A DNA stretch of 64,000 bases from SVQP01 sp045594705 (GTDB taxonomy: Bacteria; Bacillota; Clostridia; Oscillospirales; CAG-272): NCBI GenBank assembly GCA_045594705.1, contig JAZNZB010000020.1, positions 1-64,000 on the forward strand. The letters run 5' to 3'. Below the pieces are notes generated by a model that made no database searches, was not told the DNA's origin, and saw nothing but the letters and a program-made list of their open reading frames with translations. Positions 1 through 8,248 of this stretch are shown here, in pieces. Position 1 is the stretch's first letter. Every line of letters starts with the position of its first letter. The position numbers and the translations under genes were made by a program.

Positions 1-20
1 GCTCTCTCTTTTTGCTATAT

Positions 21-222
21 GAGTGATATTCCGACTGCGTCGGAGTTGTATGATTGCTATCGCAATCGTGATATTGAAGCCTTGCGGCCTCAGTGATATT
101 CTATTCGCCTCCAAAACTTGCGAAGCAAATACCACTCGCCATAGGCGAATATCACTGCCAAAGGCAATATCACTCGCCGCAGGCGAATAGAACTGGGAGA
201 TACTCCGCTTGGAGTATCTCCC
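21..222. repeat. Hairpin array A (noncoding)
   Basis: This noncoding stretch holds a run of short palindromes. Stems are seen at 31-43 (CCGAC/GTCGG), 52-67 (GATTGC/GCAATC), 76-91, 118-128, 136-148, 156-166, 174-186 and a 12-bp stem at 195-222. The left part uses spacers AGTGATATT; the right part uses the reverse complement AATATCACT. An 11-bp pair (TTCTATTCGCC near 109 and GGCGAATAGAA near 183) encloses the right half. It lies downstream of the lipoprotein at 241-702. The last hairpin could end that operon, but there is no clear T-run. Confidence 0.75.
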
Positions 223-240
223 CATGGGGCTGTGCTTTTT

Positions 241-702
241 TTAATTTGTAGTAATCGTCACGCTCAACTCGTAGCTTGCGCTCTCCCCGGCAACGCAAAG
301 CTCGTATTTGCCGGGCGCGGGGTTCTCTATGACGAGATCGTCCTTTGTGCCGATCTCAAAATCTCCCACGATCTGACCGTCGCAACGCACGTAAACGTAC
401 AAATTCCCGCTGTTTCGCGTGCATTCTACCAAGAACGTAATGCTCTTGGTGCTCTCGGTCGCGCGGATGCTTTCAAGCACCTCCACGCCCGAGAATTTGT
501 TTACCTTGAAGGTGTGCGTATCGTTGATCTGCGTGTGCAAAAAGCCGACCTTACTGCTGCTGTTTGTGCCCTTGACCAGCTGCTCCTCGGTGATGGTGGC
601 AAGCGAGTAATCGTCCTCGCCGTTGGTGTCCTCAATCTGCCCGCAGGCCACAAGCCCCAGACACATGGCCAGAATCAGGCCGAATATCCAATAACGTTTC
701 AT
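241..702 (-). CDS. Small lipoprotein, unknown function
   Basis: This is a 153-residue protein with a lipoprotein signal peptide: a charged start, a hydrophobic stretch, and lipobox LVAC with Cys at residue 20. The rest is soluble and probably beta-rich. Its last part (VIENPAPGKYELCVAG) resembles the end of carbohydrate-binding or pre-peptidase-like beta-sandwich domains, which is inference only. It is the last gene of the operon led by the GntR regulator, 18 nt after the 200-residue membrane protein. It should be anchored on the outer face of the membrane. I do not recognise a named family. Confidence 0.75.
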   Translation of the reverse strand: MKRYWIFGLILAMCLGLVACGQIEDTNGEDDYSLATITEEQLVKGTNSSSKVGFLHTQINDTHTFKVNKFSGVEVLESIRATESTKSITFLVECTRNSGNLYVYVRCDGQIVGDFEIGTKDDLVIENPAPGKYELCVAGESASYELSVTITTN

Positions 703-720
703 ATCTGTCTCCTTTGTGTG

Positions 721-1323
721 TCAATCAACGTGTTTCTGCCATCCGCTTTGGCTTTTGCGATAGACGTCGTGCTCATATCTCAGCACCTCTACCAGCATAT
801 CGTAATCCACAGCCCCCGAGATAATTCCCATACGGCAAAGATATTCCTGCACGGCAGGGAAGTTCTTGCGCGTGATACGCACCACGACCTGTGATTTGCG
901 ATGATACGAGAGCGAAATGCGATTGTCGTGCGCGTAAAAGCGATCCGAGCAGATAAGATGCGGGGCTTTGGCGTTCAGATCGTATTTGGTGACGTCACCA
1001 ACCGACATGCAAAGCTCAATTTGCTTGACCTGATCGTCATACAAGAAGCAATGCTTGCGCACAAGGTCGCGACTGTACACCGCGTCCGTATCGATGCAAT
1101 AGCGTGCGGCAGATTTTTCAAAAATCAGCATAAATAGCAGAAACACGATGCATAGCATGCAGAATGCAAGCCACGCGATCGCGAAGCCCGGCTCGATCTT
1201 CCCAAGCGCAAAGAACATGTAAATGAATAAAAGCGATAGGAGAACGAGTGGGATCAACGCAAACGTCCAAAGGCTGGTGGCTTGATAGGGTCTGACGTAG
1301 CCCTTTGTCATACTTTTTTTCAT
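721..1323 (-). CDS. Membrane protein with two N-terminal TM segments
   Basis: This 200-residue protein has two hydrophobic segments at about 20-40 and 46-69, followed by a cytoplasmic-looking domain of about 130 residues. The layout (two TMs, then a small mixed domain) resembles PH-like or YcxB-type membrane proteins, but no diagnostic motif is visible. It sits 9 nt after the 338-residue protein and 18 nt before the lipoprotein, so it is cotranscribed with the GntR/ABC operon. Its function is not known; a role with the transporter is inferred from position only. Confidence 0.7.
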   Translation of the reverse strand: MKKSMTKGYVRPYQATSLWTFALIPLVLLSLLFIYMFFALGKIEPGFAIAWLAFCMLCIVFLLFMLIFEKSAARYCIDTDAVYSRDLVRKHCFLYDDQVKQIELCMSVGDVTKYDLNAKAPHLICSDRFYAHDNRISLSYHRKSQVVVRITRKNFPAVQEYLCRMGIISGAVDYDMLVEVLRYEHDVYRKSQSGWQKHVD

Positions 1324-1332
1324 CAGAACAGG

Positions 1333-2349
1333 TTATAAGAAGAACGTGGGGATCAGCAGTACGCAGCCTGCAAGAATGGCCAATCCAAGCCAGATTGCTG
1401 CCAACAGAATGACAAGCTTCCAACGCGCTCTGTTGGAAACCTTTTTAGAAAGGCTTAAAACAATACCCAGCACCATAAGACCGATGGGCAGCAGATAAAG
1501 CAGGGGAGAGGCCAACAGCAGGAAGAATATCATGGAAAGCGTTGCGTCCAGGGGCTCGACCTCGTCCTCGATCAGATTGACGGAATAATGCTGCATTTGC
1601 TCGGTCGCCGCTGCGATCTGCTCCGATTCTGCCGCGCTGAGCGTGTATACCGGTACGCTGCCGCTGCGGAAGGAGAGGTTGCCGTCTGCATCAAAGTGGG
1701 TGTTGTCCAGCCATTCGTAATCCACGTACAGGTATTGGCCATCATTGTCAAATACTACGCCGATCACATGCACGAACGTCATGGTGGAATCGTAGCCGTA
1801 GACGTCGTAATAGGACAGATTGCCAAGCTCAGCGACTTCCACGATGGTGTCGGAGGTCCTGCTCTGAAGGCTTACCATCAAGTCCGCATCCACGGATGCG
1901 CTGTAAAAGCGGCTTTCGGCAAGCTCGTAGGCTGCGTAGTTGCCCTGTACGAATTGATCCAGCGCAGCCGCGCCCTCGGCGGTTACGTATACGCGGAAAT
2001 CAGCCATGTCGCTGAAGTAGTCAAATATGACCGCCACGTCGCGATTGATGATCACTTTCCCTTCGATCACGTGTGCAGGCTGACCGATCAGATCCACGTA
2101 AGGGTTGTCGGTTTCGATGCGCTTGGGGTAATCATAAAAATCGTGAGGTCTGAAGCGGTCGAAGGTATAGAGCTTATAGCGTGTGTAGACAGTGTCTCCA
2201 TCGGTCAGGGTCAGCTGATCGTCGGATACTACCCATTCGACCTGCTCTTCGCTCTCGGTCTCAGCCTCCGAGGCAAACGCGGGAAGTGCAAGGGAGAACA
2301 ACAGACTCAGGCAGAGCAAAAGAGCGTAAAGTTGTTTCGTGTGTTTCAT
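1333..2349 (-). CDS. Secreted-domain membrane protein, unknown
   Basis: This is a 338-residue protein. Residues 1-27 form a signal peptide ending at ALPAFA-S. An extracellular domain of about 230 residues rich in Asp, Tyr and Val follows, with two TM segments near the C-terminus (about 274-296 and 308-334). It lies 12 nt after the ABC permease and 9 nt before the 200-residue membrane protein, inside the GntR-led operon. It may be an accessory subunit or sensor of the transporter, by context only. I do not recognise the family. Confidence 0.7.
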   Translation of the reverse strand: MKHTKQLYALLLCLSLLFSLALPAFASEAETESEEQVEWVVSDDQLTLTDGDTVYTRYKLYTFDRFRPHDFYDYPKRIETDNPYVDLIGQPAHVIEGKVIINRDVAVIFDYFSDMADFRVYVTAEGAAALDQFVQGNYAAYELAESRFYSASVDADLMVSLQSRTSDTIVEVAELGNLSYYDVYGYDSTMTFVHVIGVVFDNDGQYLYVDYEWLDNTHFDADGNLSFRSGSVPVYTLSAAESEQIAAATEQMQHYSVNLIEDEVEPLDATLSMIFFLLLASPLLYLLPIGLMVLGIVLSLSKKVSNRARWKLVILLAAIWLGLAILAGCVLLIPTFFL

Positions 2350-2361
2350 ATTGCACCCCCA

Positions 2362-3273
2362 TTAAGAAAGATTGAGCTTGCGCTCCAGACGCTGCATGGT
2401 GCAGTTGGCAAAGACTGTACCGGCAGTCAGCGCGGCTGCGATCAGTACCAGAATCAGCATATAGATCGCAATCCAGCCAAGCACGGGTACGGCAAACAGC
2501 GCGAAAAGCCCCATGCCGAGCATGGCGATCGTGAGCACTAAGTAGATCGCCCAGATAAAATAGGTCACGAAATACAGCATCATGGACGCCGCACCAATGC
2601 CTGCGTAGACACCGATCACGCCCAGTGCCTTACGCGAGCGGAACAGGGTCGCGGCCAGCGTAATGATCAGATATTGCAGCATCAGAGACGCAAATTCGAT
2701 GACAACGACCAATACCAGGAACAGAACGAGCAGCACAAGGCCGTACAGCGCGTCAAGCAGGCTGAGCCCTGCAAAAAGTCCCGTAAAGCTCATGCCCATG
2801 ATCTCTGCGATCTGCGGGCTGATCAGCGCGGGAGTCACAAAGCCAAGTCCTGCGCAAAGGATGGAGACAAAGCTCACGGCAAGTGTTGCCAGCATGTAAA
2901 CGAGTCCCGACACCGTCTTGGACCAGAACAGTGTGCTGCGCTTGACGGGCAGGGTAAAGGTCAGATAACCCTGGTCGGAGAAAAAGTGGCGGTAATAGCG
3001 CACGTAGAGCAGAATATTGACGCCGCCCGTAAAGATGGCCACCGCATAAATGATGGCAATATAGGAAATCATGCCCACAAACATCAGCGCAACCGCCGCA
3101 AACAGCCCCATATCCGGGCCGGATGCTTCTTGCGATTCCATCAACAAGCTCGCAATCGGGATACCGCTGATGCCAATGCCGCCCACAATGGCGAGCAACA
3201 GCATGACAGCTGCCGCGATCAGCCAGATCTTACGCGTGGCGGCAAGATCGTATTTTAAGCATTTCTTGAACAT
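2362..3273 (-). CDS. ABC-2 type transporter permease
   Basis: This 303-residue integral membrane protein has about six hydrophobic segments, with an N-terminal cytoplasmic start (MFKKCLKYDLAATRK) typical of ABC-2 permeases. The start overlaps the end of the upstream ATPase gene by 19 nt, which indicates translational coupling and a shared complex. Such ATPase/permease pairs export or respond to antimicrobial compounds, as in the Bacillus ytr system, but the substrate cannot be read from the sequence. Confidence 0.85.
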   Translation of the reverse strand: MFKKCLKYDLAATRKIWLIAAAVMLLLAIVGGIGISGIPIASLLMESQEASGPDMGLFAAVALMFVGMISYIAIIYAVAIFTGGVNILLYVRYYRHFFSDQGYLTFTLPVKRSTLFWSKTVSGLVYMLATLAVSFVSILCAGLGFVTPALISPQIAEIMGMSFTGLFAGLSLLDALYGLVLLVLFLVLVVVIEFASLMLQYLIITLAATLFRSRKALGVIGVYAGIGAASMMLYFVTYFIWAIYLVLTIAMLGMGLFALFAVPVLGWIAIYMLILVLIAAALTAGTVFANCTMQRLERKLNLS

Positions 3274-3971
3274 CTGAACACCTCCCTGAAAAGCTCATCC
3301 AGGCTCTTGCCATGCTGCTCGCGCGTCTCGTCCGCACCGCCGTACATGGCGATTTTTCCCTTGTCAACAAAGGCGAAATCGTCCAATACGCCCTCCACGT
3401 CCGCGATCAGGTGCGTGGTGATAATGACAGAAGCCTCGGGATTATAGTTGCCTATGATGGTTTTGAGAATATAGTCGCGTGCCGCGGGGTCAACGCCGCC
3501 GATCGGCTCGTCCAAGAGGTACAGCTTTGCGCGGCGCGCCATGACCAAGATCAGCTGCACCTTTTCCTTGGTGCCCTTGGAAAGGGTACGCATGCGCGCG
3601 TTTGGATCGATCTCCATGTCGCGCAGCATGACTTCGGCCAAGGAGCGGTCAAAATCTGCATAGAAATCCTCGAAATAGTCCATCATGGCGTTGACTTTCA
3701 TACCCGAAGAGAAATAGGGTCTTTCGGGCAGGTAGGAGATCAGTGCGTTGCTTTGCTCACTGCGCTCTTGCCCGCAGACGGTAATGCTTCCGCTGTCGGG
3801 GGTCAAAAGCCCCGAGATCAGCTTGAGCAGCGTGGATTTGCCGCAGCCGTTGGGGCCAAGCAAGCCCACGATCTTGCCGGGTTCGATGACAAGCTCCAGC
3901 CCGTCCAGCACGGGAACGCCCTTTTTATAACTCTTGCAGAGCGCTTTACATTCTAAAATCGGTTGGCTCAT
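3255..3971 (-). CDS. ABC transporter ATP-binding protein
   Basis: This is a 238-residue ABC ATPase. Walker A GPNGCGKST lies near residues 39-47, the signature is a degenerate LSKGTKEKVQ, Walker B and the catalytic Glu are in LYLLDEP, and the H-loop is in ITTHL. It powers the permease encoded directly downstream (19-nt overlap). Its ATG overlaps the gntR stop by 4 nt. The Lys in place of the second Gly in the LSGGQ motif is common in YtrB-like and CcmA-like ATPases. It is likely a cytoplasmic dimer bound to the membrane. Confidence 0.93.
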   Translation of the reverse strand: MSQPILECKALCKSYKKGVPVLDGLELVIEPGKIVGLLGPNGCGKSTLLKLISGLLTPDSGSITVCGQERSEQSNALISYLPERPYFSSGMKVNAMMDYFEDFYADFDRSLAEVMLRDMEIDPNARMRTLSKGTKEKVQLILVMARRAKLYLLDEPIGGVDPAARDYILKTIIGNYNPEASVIITTHLIADVEGVLDDFAFVDKGKIAMYGGADETREQHGKSLDELFREVFRCSRNA

Positions 3972-4333
3972 TCGTCGTTGTCCTCACTTTCCGCTAAGAA
4001 TTGCATAAATTGCTGTTTGGTAATGCCCAGCTTTTGCGCGTCCTTGCGTGCGCGCGTCAAGTATTCGGTCTGCAAAAGCAGGCGGATATCGGCGATCACG
4101 CCCTCGTCCTCAGTCACGAATCTGCCCTTGGTGCCATGGCTGATCACAAGCCCGTCCTGCTCAAGCAGGGTCAGCACCTTTTGCATGGTGTTTGGGTTGA
4201 CCGATTCCTCATAGGCCAGTGCGCGCACCGTGGGGAATTGGCTGCCGGGCGGGTACTTACCGCCTATGATGTCCAGACGATATTTGTGCAGCAGCTGCTG
4301 CGATACCGATGCTTGCGGCATCATTTGACTCAC
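3968..4333 (-). CDS. GntR family regulator, short YtrA-like type
   Basis: This 121-residue regulator has a winged helix-turn-helix at about 10-80, including the GntR pattern YPPGSQFPTVRALAYEESVNPNTM and a C-terminal dimerisation helix. The short length without an effector domain is typical of the YtrA subfamily that controls ABC transporter operons. The start is GTG: a GGAGG lies 8 nt upstream, while the downstream in-frame ATGs lack a site. It is the first gene of the six-gene operon and probably represses it through the dyad at 4347-4376. Confidence 0.92.
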   Translation of the reverse strand: MSQMMPQASVSQQLLHKYRLDIIGGKYPPGSQFPTVRALAYEESVNPNTMQKVLTLLEQDGLVISHGTKGRFVTEDEGVIADIRLLLQTEYLTRARKDAQKLGITKQQFMQFLAESEDNDE

Positions 4334-4346
4334 GGAACATCCCTCC

Positions 4347-4376
4347 TTGTATCATTGTACTATTGTACTAATACAA
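4347..4376 (-). promoter_or_regulatory. Probable GntR operator
   Basis: Read on the minus strand, half-sites TTGTATTAGTAC and GTACAATGATACAA form an imperfect dyad, with the octamer AGTACAAT repeated in direct order. It starts at the -10 box and covers the expected transcription start of the gntR operon, which fits autorepression. The assignment is inferred from position and symmetry. Confidence 0.6.
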
Positions 4377-4404
4377 TCATACAATATTTTTTTGCGTTTG
4401 TCAA
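4376..4404 (-). promoter_or_regulatory. Promoter of the GntR/ABC operon
   Basis: On the minus strand, -35 TTGACA (4399-4404) and -10 TATGAT (4376-4381) are separated by exactly 17 nt. The ribosome binding site of gntR follows after the operator. Confidence 0.8.
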
Positions 4405-4523
4405 GAGGGAAGAGAAGAATTTTTCTCCTTCTATCTGTATAGACGCTTTTTCCCGGCCAAAAGTCTGACGGTTTTCGAAAAAAATATCATGTCATGAGAC
4501 AAATTTGTAGCAGACGCAAGAAA

Positions 4524-4548
4524 GCAGGAGTCCAAATCAGACTCCTGC
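4524..4548 (-). terminator. Terminator after the 479-residue surface protein
   Basis: A perfect 9-bp stem GCAGGAGTC/GACTCCTGC with a 7-nt loop is followed on the minus strand by CTTTCTTG. It separates the surface-protein gene at 4621 from the gntR operon. Confidence 0.65.
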
Positions 4549-4620
4549 CTTCTTGTATTGTCGTGATTTATCGGTGTGCTTCATGATTGGTGCACATGCA
4601 TTTCACGCTGCATTTTATAG

Positions 4621-6060
4621 TCAATCCTTCTTTTTCTTGATTGCAACGTATGCGCCAAGCAAGAGCAGTGAAATCATTGCGCTACCGCCGATGATGCTGC
4701 CGCAGCCGCCCTCTTGCTCGGGCTGATCTGTGGGTGCTTCGGTTGCAGGAGCCTCGTTTGTGGGAGCCTCGGTCTTTGCGTCGGTGGGTGTTTCGGTTTC
4801 TGCCTCGGTGGTGGTATCGGGCTCGGTTGTCTCGTCGGTGGTTTCCTCGCCGTTGTCGTCTTCCTGGCGATACTTGTCAATCGCAGCAACCTGTGCATCG
4901 AATGCGGTCTTTGCCTCTGCGGTCAGGGGAGCTGCGTAAATGTAATTGTAGGTCATGGAGTCGTTGCCCGCGCCGCAAACGTACAGTGTATCGTTAACAA
5001 TTTGAATACGTGTCACGCGGTCAGCATCCGGTACCTCGATCGAGCCGAGCTTTTCGTAGGTGCTGTCGTTGAGCACATCCACCGCAGTGCCGTCCTTCAA
5101 GCCCACCAGCAGCAAATTGCCCTTGTGTGCGATACAGTAAGCACCGCTGTATTCAATATAGGCCTGGCAGGTAATGCCTGCGGGATCGATCTTGATGATG
5201 CCCGTGCCGCCTTCTACAAGCGAAGCGCACAGCCATACCGTGCCGTCAGCGTCCACGGCCATGTATTGGCCCTCGTCCAGATGCTTGCCGTCAAGATCAA
5301 TGGTGCAATCCGGATCTGCGAAATCGATCACGCCCTCAATGCCCCAGCTCTTGTACAGCACGGGATTTGCGGGATCGGTCACGTCGTAGCAGTAAAGTGC
5401 GTCGTGCTGATAGTTGGACATGACAAAGCACAGGTACTTGTCACCCACCTTGGCAACCTCAACGCCGTTGACGCCGATCTTGGTGCCTGCCTCGTCACCG
5501 GGCTCGAGATCGTTCTGATAAACGGGAATTTCCACGATCTCGGTCAGCTTGCCGTCCTCGCCCTGCTGTGCGATGCCAAGGCTTAAGTAGTTGTAGTTGA
5601 CCGAATATGCAAAGCCAACGTAAACGTAACCGCGGTCGTCGGCTGCAATGCCCTTTGCATAAGAGAAGGGCGAGCCGGGAAGTGCGTTTTCTTCATTGTA
5701 GGAATAGTACATATCGGTGATCTTGCCGACCTGCGTGTCAAGTACGACCACGCCACGCATGCCCGTGCCGCCGTTGAGCGTGCCCATATAGGCGTAGCGA
5801 CCGTCAGCAGACATGGAAAATCCGCGCATGTTGACGTAAGCGGCCATGTAGTACTCCTCGGTTTCGGGAGCTTCTCCCTCCCACCACCATGCCTCGTAAT
5901 TCTCACTCAGGTCGGAGGTGATGTACTCACCGTCCTGACAGAAGAGTCCCTGAAGCTCTGTACCAAGCAGATCCTCCTCGGTGTACTCTGCAGAGGTGAC
6001 CAGGCACAGGCAGCCCATGCAAAGAGATGCGAACAAAATCAGTGTCAAAAGCTTTTTCAT
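4621..6060 (-). CDS. Surface protein with CGS/TM C-terminal anchor
   Basis: This is a 479-residue exported protein. The start is the internal ATG at 6060, preceded by AAAGGAG, and gives a signal peptide (MKKLLTLILFA...TSA). The middle of about 370 residues contains repeated blade-like strands with GxxxVxVLD-type turns, compatible with a beta-propeller. A Thr/Glu/Pro-rich stalk follows at about 405-450, then GCGSIIGG, one TM helix and the tail KKKKD. This ending is typical of a C-terminal sorting or anchor signal common in gut Clostridia. It stands alone between its own promoter and terminator. The ligand is unknown. Confidence 0.8.
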   Translation of the reverse strand: MKKLLTLILFASLCMGCLCLVTSAEYTEEDLLGTELQGLFCQDGEYITSDLSENYEAWWWEGEAPETEEYYMAAYVNMRGFSMSADGRYAYMGTLNGGTGMRGVVVLDTQVGKITDMYYSYNEENALPGSPFSYAKGIAADDRGYVYVGFAYSVNYNYLSLGIAQQGEDGKLTEIVEIPVYQNDLEPGDEAGTKIGVNGVEVAKVGDKYLCFVMSNYQHDALYCYDVTDPANPVLYKSWGIEGVIDFADPDCTIDLDGKHLDEGQYMAVDADGTVWLCASLVEGGTGIIKIDPAGITCQAYIEYSGAYCIAHKGNLLLVGLKDGTAVDVLNDSTYEKLGSIEVPDADRVTRIQIVNDTLYVCGAGNDSMTYNYIYAAPLTAEAKTAFDAQVAAIDKYRQEDDNGEETTDETTEPDTTTEAETETPTDAKTEAPTNEAPATEAPTDQPEQEGGCGSIIGGSAMISLLLLGAYVAIKKKKD

Positions 6061-6121
6061 GTCAAATCTCCTTTTCGGATTATTTGGTGATACAAATATT
6101 TTCACTTTGTACCATAAGCCC

Positions 6122-6150
6122 ATCATACTACACAGAAGTGCTTTTGTCAA
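6122..6150 (-). promoter_or_regulatory. Promoter of the surface protein gene
   Basis: Minus strand -35 TTGACA (6145-6150), 17-nt spacer, -10 TATGAT (6122-6127). The 5' leader before the ATG at 6060 is about 55 nt. Confidence 0.8.
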
Positions 6151-6231
6151 GAGAATCCCTTATAATTCAAGAGAAATCAGCGTTTTAGCCAAATAAAGAG
6201 CGAGTGCATCATGCAATGCGTCTAAAATGGA

Positions 6232-6259
6232 AAAGCCAAATCCCCGGGGATTTGGCTTT
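6232..6259 (-). terminator. Terminator after the aminotransferase operon
   Basis: A fully symmetrical 28-nt palindrome (arms AAAGCCAAATCC and GGATTTGGCTTT around CCGG) directly follows the stop codon at 6263. On the minus strand it ends in CTTTTCC. Confidence 0.75.
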
Positions 6260-6262
6260 CAT

Positions 6263-6583
6263 TTATCCTTTTCGTTTGAATACCAGATTTATGACAAACA
6301 CGATCGCGATATACGCAAGGCCGATGGCGGCCAAGATGGTGCAAAAGAGTACCGCAGACTGCGGCTGCGCGAATATCAGGCAAGCGAGAGGGGAAAGGAG
6401 TGCAAGGATGGCGACGACAGCTGGAGCATAGCAAACGCATTGGAGCAAAATCCTCGCTTTTTTGGAACGTTCTTTCTTTGGAAGAAGCGGGTAAAGCGAG
6501 AGATGCGGGAAGAAAAACTCAAACAGAAATTCGCCTACGATCTCCAACACGATCTCTAAAAGTCCGCCTAATAAGTCTTCCAT
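6263..6583 (-). CDS. Small membrane protein, unknown
   Basis: This 106-residue protein has an amphipathic, acidic N-terminus (about 1-27), a basic segment KKERSKKAR, and two TM helices at about 47-70 and 76-99, ending in KRKG. The ATG is preceded by AAGGAG. It lies 10 nt after the aminotransferase gene and is the last gene of that operon, ahead of a strong terminator. No family is recognised. Confidence 0.65.
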   Translation of the reverse strand: MEDLLGGLLEIVLEIVGEFLFEFFFPHLSLYPLLPKKERSKKARILLQCVCYAPAVVAILALLSPLACLIFAQPQSAVLFCTILAAIGLAYIAIVFVINLVFKRKG

Positions 6584-6593
6584 GCCGTTCTCC

Positions 6594-7760
6594 TTATTTC
6601 AGCGTCTTGACAAATGCCTCGATCTTCTCCAGAGCCTGGGTGATGTGCTTGACGCTGTACGCATAAGAGATGCGCGCAAAGCCCTCGCCGCACTCGCCAA
6701 AGGCGGTGCCGGGCACGATGGCGCATTTTTGCTCGAGCAACAGTCGGGAGCAGAATTCCTCGCTGGAAAGGCCGAATTTGCCGATATAGGGATAGATATA
6801 GAACGCTCCCTCGGGCTCAAAGCACTCAATGCCGATGTCGGCAAGGCCTGAGTAGATGTATCTGCGGCGGCGGTTGTATTCCTCGGCCATGTATTCAATG
6901 TCCGCATCCCCGTTGCGCAAGGCCTCCTCAGCGGCAAACTGTGCCGTGGTGGGTGCGCACATGATGGCGTATTGATGAATTTTGAGCATCTGCTTTGCAA
7001 GCGGTGCAGGGGCACAGAGGTAGCCCAGTCGCCAGCCGGTCATGGCGTAAGCCTTGGAAAAGCCGCTGACAATGATGGTGCGCTCCCACATGCCGTCCAA
7101 GGTAGCGATGGACACGTGCTTTTTGCCAAAGGTCAGCTCTGCGTAGATCTCATCGGACAAGATGGCAATGTTTGTTCCGCGCAGCACCTCGGCGATCGCT
7201 TCAAGGTCGTCCTTGTCCATGATCGCGCCCGTGGGGTTGTTGGGATAGGGAAGCACCAAAAGCTTGGTCTTTTCGCTGATAGCGGCCTTCAGCTCGGCTG
7301 CGGTCAGCTTGAACTTGTTTTCAAAGGTGGTGTTGATGATCACGGGCACGCCGCCTGCCATGCGGACAATCGGCTCGTAGCACACAAAGGAGGGCATGGG
7401 GATAATGACCTCGTCACCCGGCTCGATCAGCGCGCGGATGGCAATGTCAATGGCCTCGCTGCCGCCCACCGTAACCACGATCTCGTCCTGCGGAGCGTAG
7501 CAAAGGTCAAATCTTCTTTGCAGATATCTGCTGATCTCCACGCGCAGGGAAAGATTGCCTGCGTTGGAGGTATAGTAGGTCTTGCCGCGCTCAAGGCTCT
7601 CAATGCCTGCCTCGCGGATGTGCCAGGGCGTGACAAAGTCGGGCTGACCTACCGTCAGAGCGGTCACGTCGGTCATTTCTCCGACCAGGTCGAAGAATTT
7701 ACGGATTCCCGACGGCTTGAGCTCGGACACGGTTTTGGATAGTAACTGGTCGTAATTCAT
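6594..7760 (-). CDS. PLP-dependent class I/II aminotransferase
   Basis: This 388-residue fold-type I aminotransferase has the signatures of the AspC/PatA subfamily. They are PNNPTGAIM for the Asn that contacts PLP, LSDEIYAEL for the Asp that holds the pyridine nitrogen, SGFSKAYAMTGWR with the Schiff-base Lys near residue 236, and GFARISYA for the carboxylate-binding Arg. The length is normal. It transfers amino groups between an amino acid, possibly aspartate or an aromatic one, and 2-oxoglutarate; the exact substrate cannot be told. It overlaps the Lrp gene by 4 nt, so the regulator and enzyme are coupled. Confidence 0.93.
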   Translation of the reverse strand: MNYDQLLSKTVSELKPSGIRKFFDLVGEMTDVTALTVGQPDFVTPWHIREAGIESLERGKTYYTSNAGNLSLRVEISRYLQRRFDLCYAPQDEIVVTVGGSEAIDIAIRALIEPGDEVIIPMPSFVCYEPIVRMAGGVPVIINTTFENKFKLTAAELKAAISEKTKLLVLPYPNNPTGAIMDKDDLEAIAEVLRGTNIAILSDEIYAELTFGKKHVSIATLDGMWERTIIVSGFSKAYAMTGWRLGYLCAPAPLAKQMLKIHQYAIMCAPTTAQFAAEEALRNGDADIEYMAEEYNRRRRYIYSGLADIGIECFEPEGAFYIYPYIGKFGLSSEEFCSRLLLEQKCAIVPGTAFGECGEGFARISYAYSVKHITQALEKIEAFVKTLK

Positions 7761-8236
7761 ATATCGCCAATTCCTCGCTCGTCTACCTGCTCTGCGCCGT
7801 AGATGACGCCCTTGTCCTTGTATTTGCGCAGCACGAAATGCGTTGCGGTGGAAATCACGTACTCAATGGGAGCAAGCTTTTGCGCCACGAAGTATGCAAC
7901 CTCCTTCATGGTCTTGCCCTCAATGACCAAGCACAGATCGTAGCCGCCCGACATCAGGTACAGGCTCTGCACCTCGGGGTAGTTGTAGATCTTTTCTGCC
8001 ACGCGGTCAAATCCGCGGTCGCGCTGGGGGGTCATTTTGACCTCAATGAGCGCGGTGACGTATTCACGGTCGGTCTTATCCCAGTCGATCATGGCCTTGT
8101 AGCCGAGAATGACACCGTCTTCCTCATATTTGCGGATCAGCTGCTTGATCTCGCCCTGCTCCTTATCAAACATGATGGCCAGCTGTTCGGGGGTCAGCGT
8201 GGCGTTGTCTTCCAATGCTTTCAGAATTTTATCCAT
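7757..8236 (-). CDS. Lrp/AsnC family transcriptional regulator
   Basis: This 159-residue regulator has an N-terminal helix-turn-helix (ILKALEDNATLTPEQLAIMF) and a C-terminal RAM/AsnC ligand-binding domain (YNYPEVQSLYLMSGGYDLCLVIEG). The chosen start at 8236 has GGAGG 6 nt upstream. The longer open frame would run through a palindromic repeat and is rejected. Lrp proteins sense amino acids. The 4-nt overlap with the aminotransferase suggests it controls that gene. Confidence 0.92.
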   Translation of the reverse strand: MDKILKALEDNATLTPEQLAIMFDKEQGEIKQLIRKYEEDGVILGYKAMIDWDKTDREYVTALIEVKMTPQRDRGFDRVAEKIYNYPEVQSLYLMSGGYDLCLVIEGKTMKEVAYFVAQKLAPIEYVISTATHFVLRKYKDKGVIYGAEQVDERGIGDI

Positions 8237-8248
8237 AAAAACCTCCAT

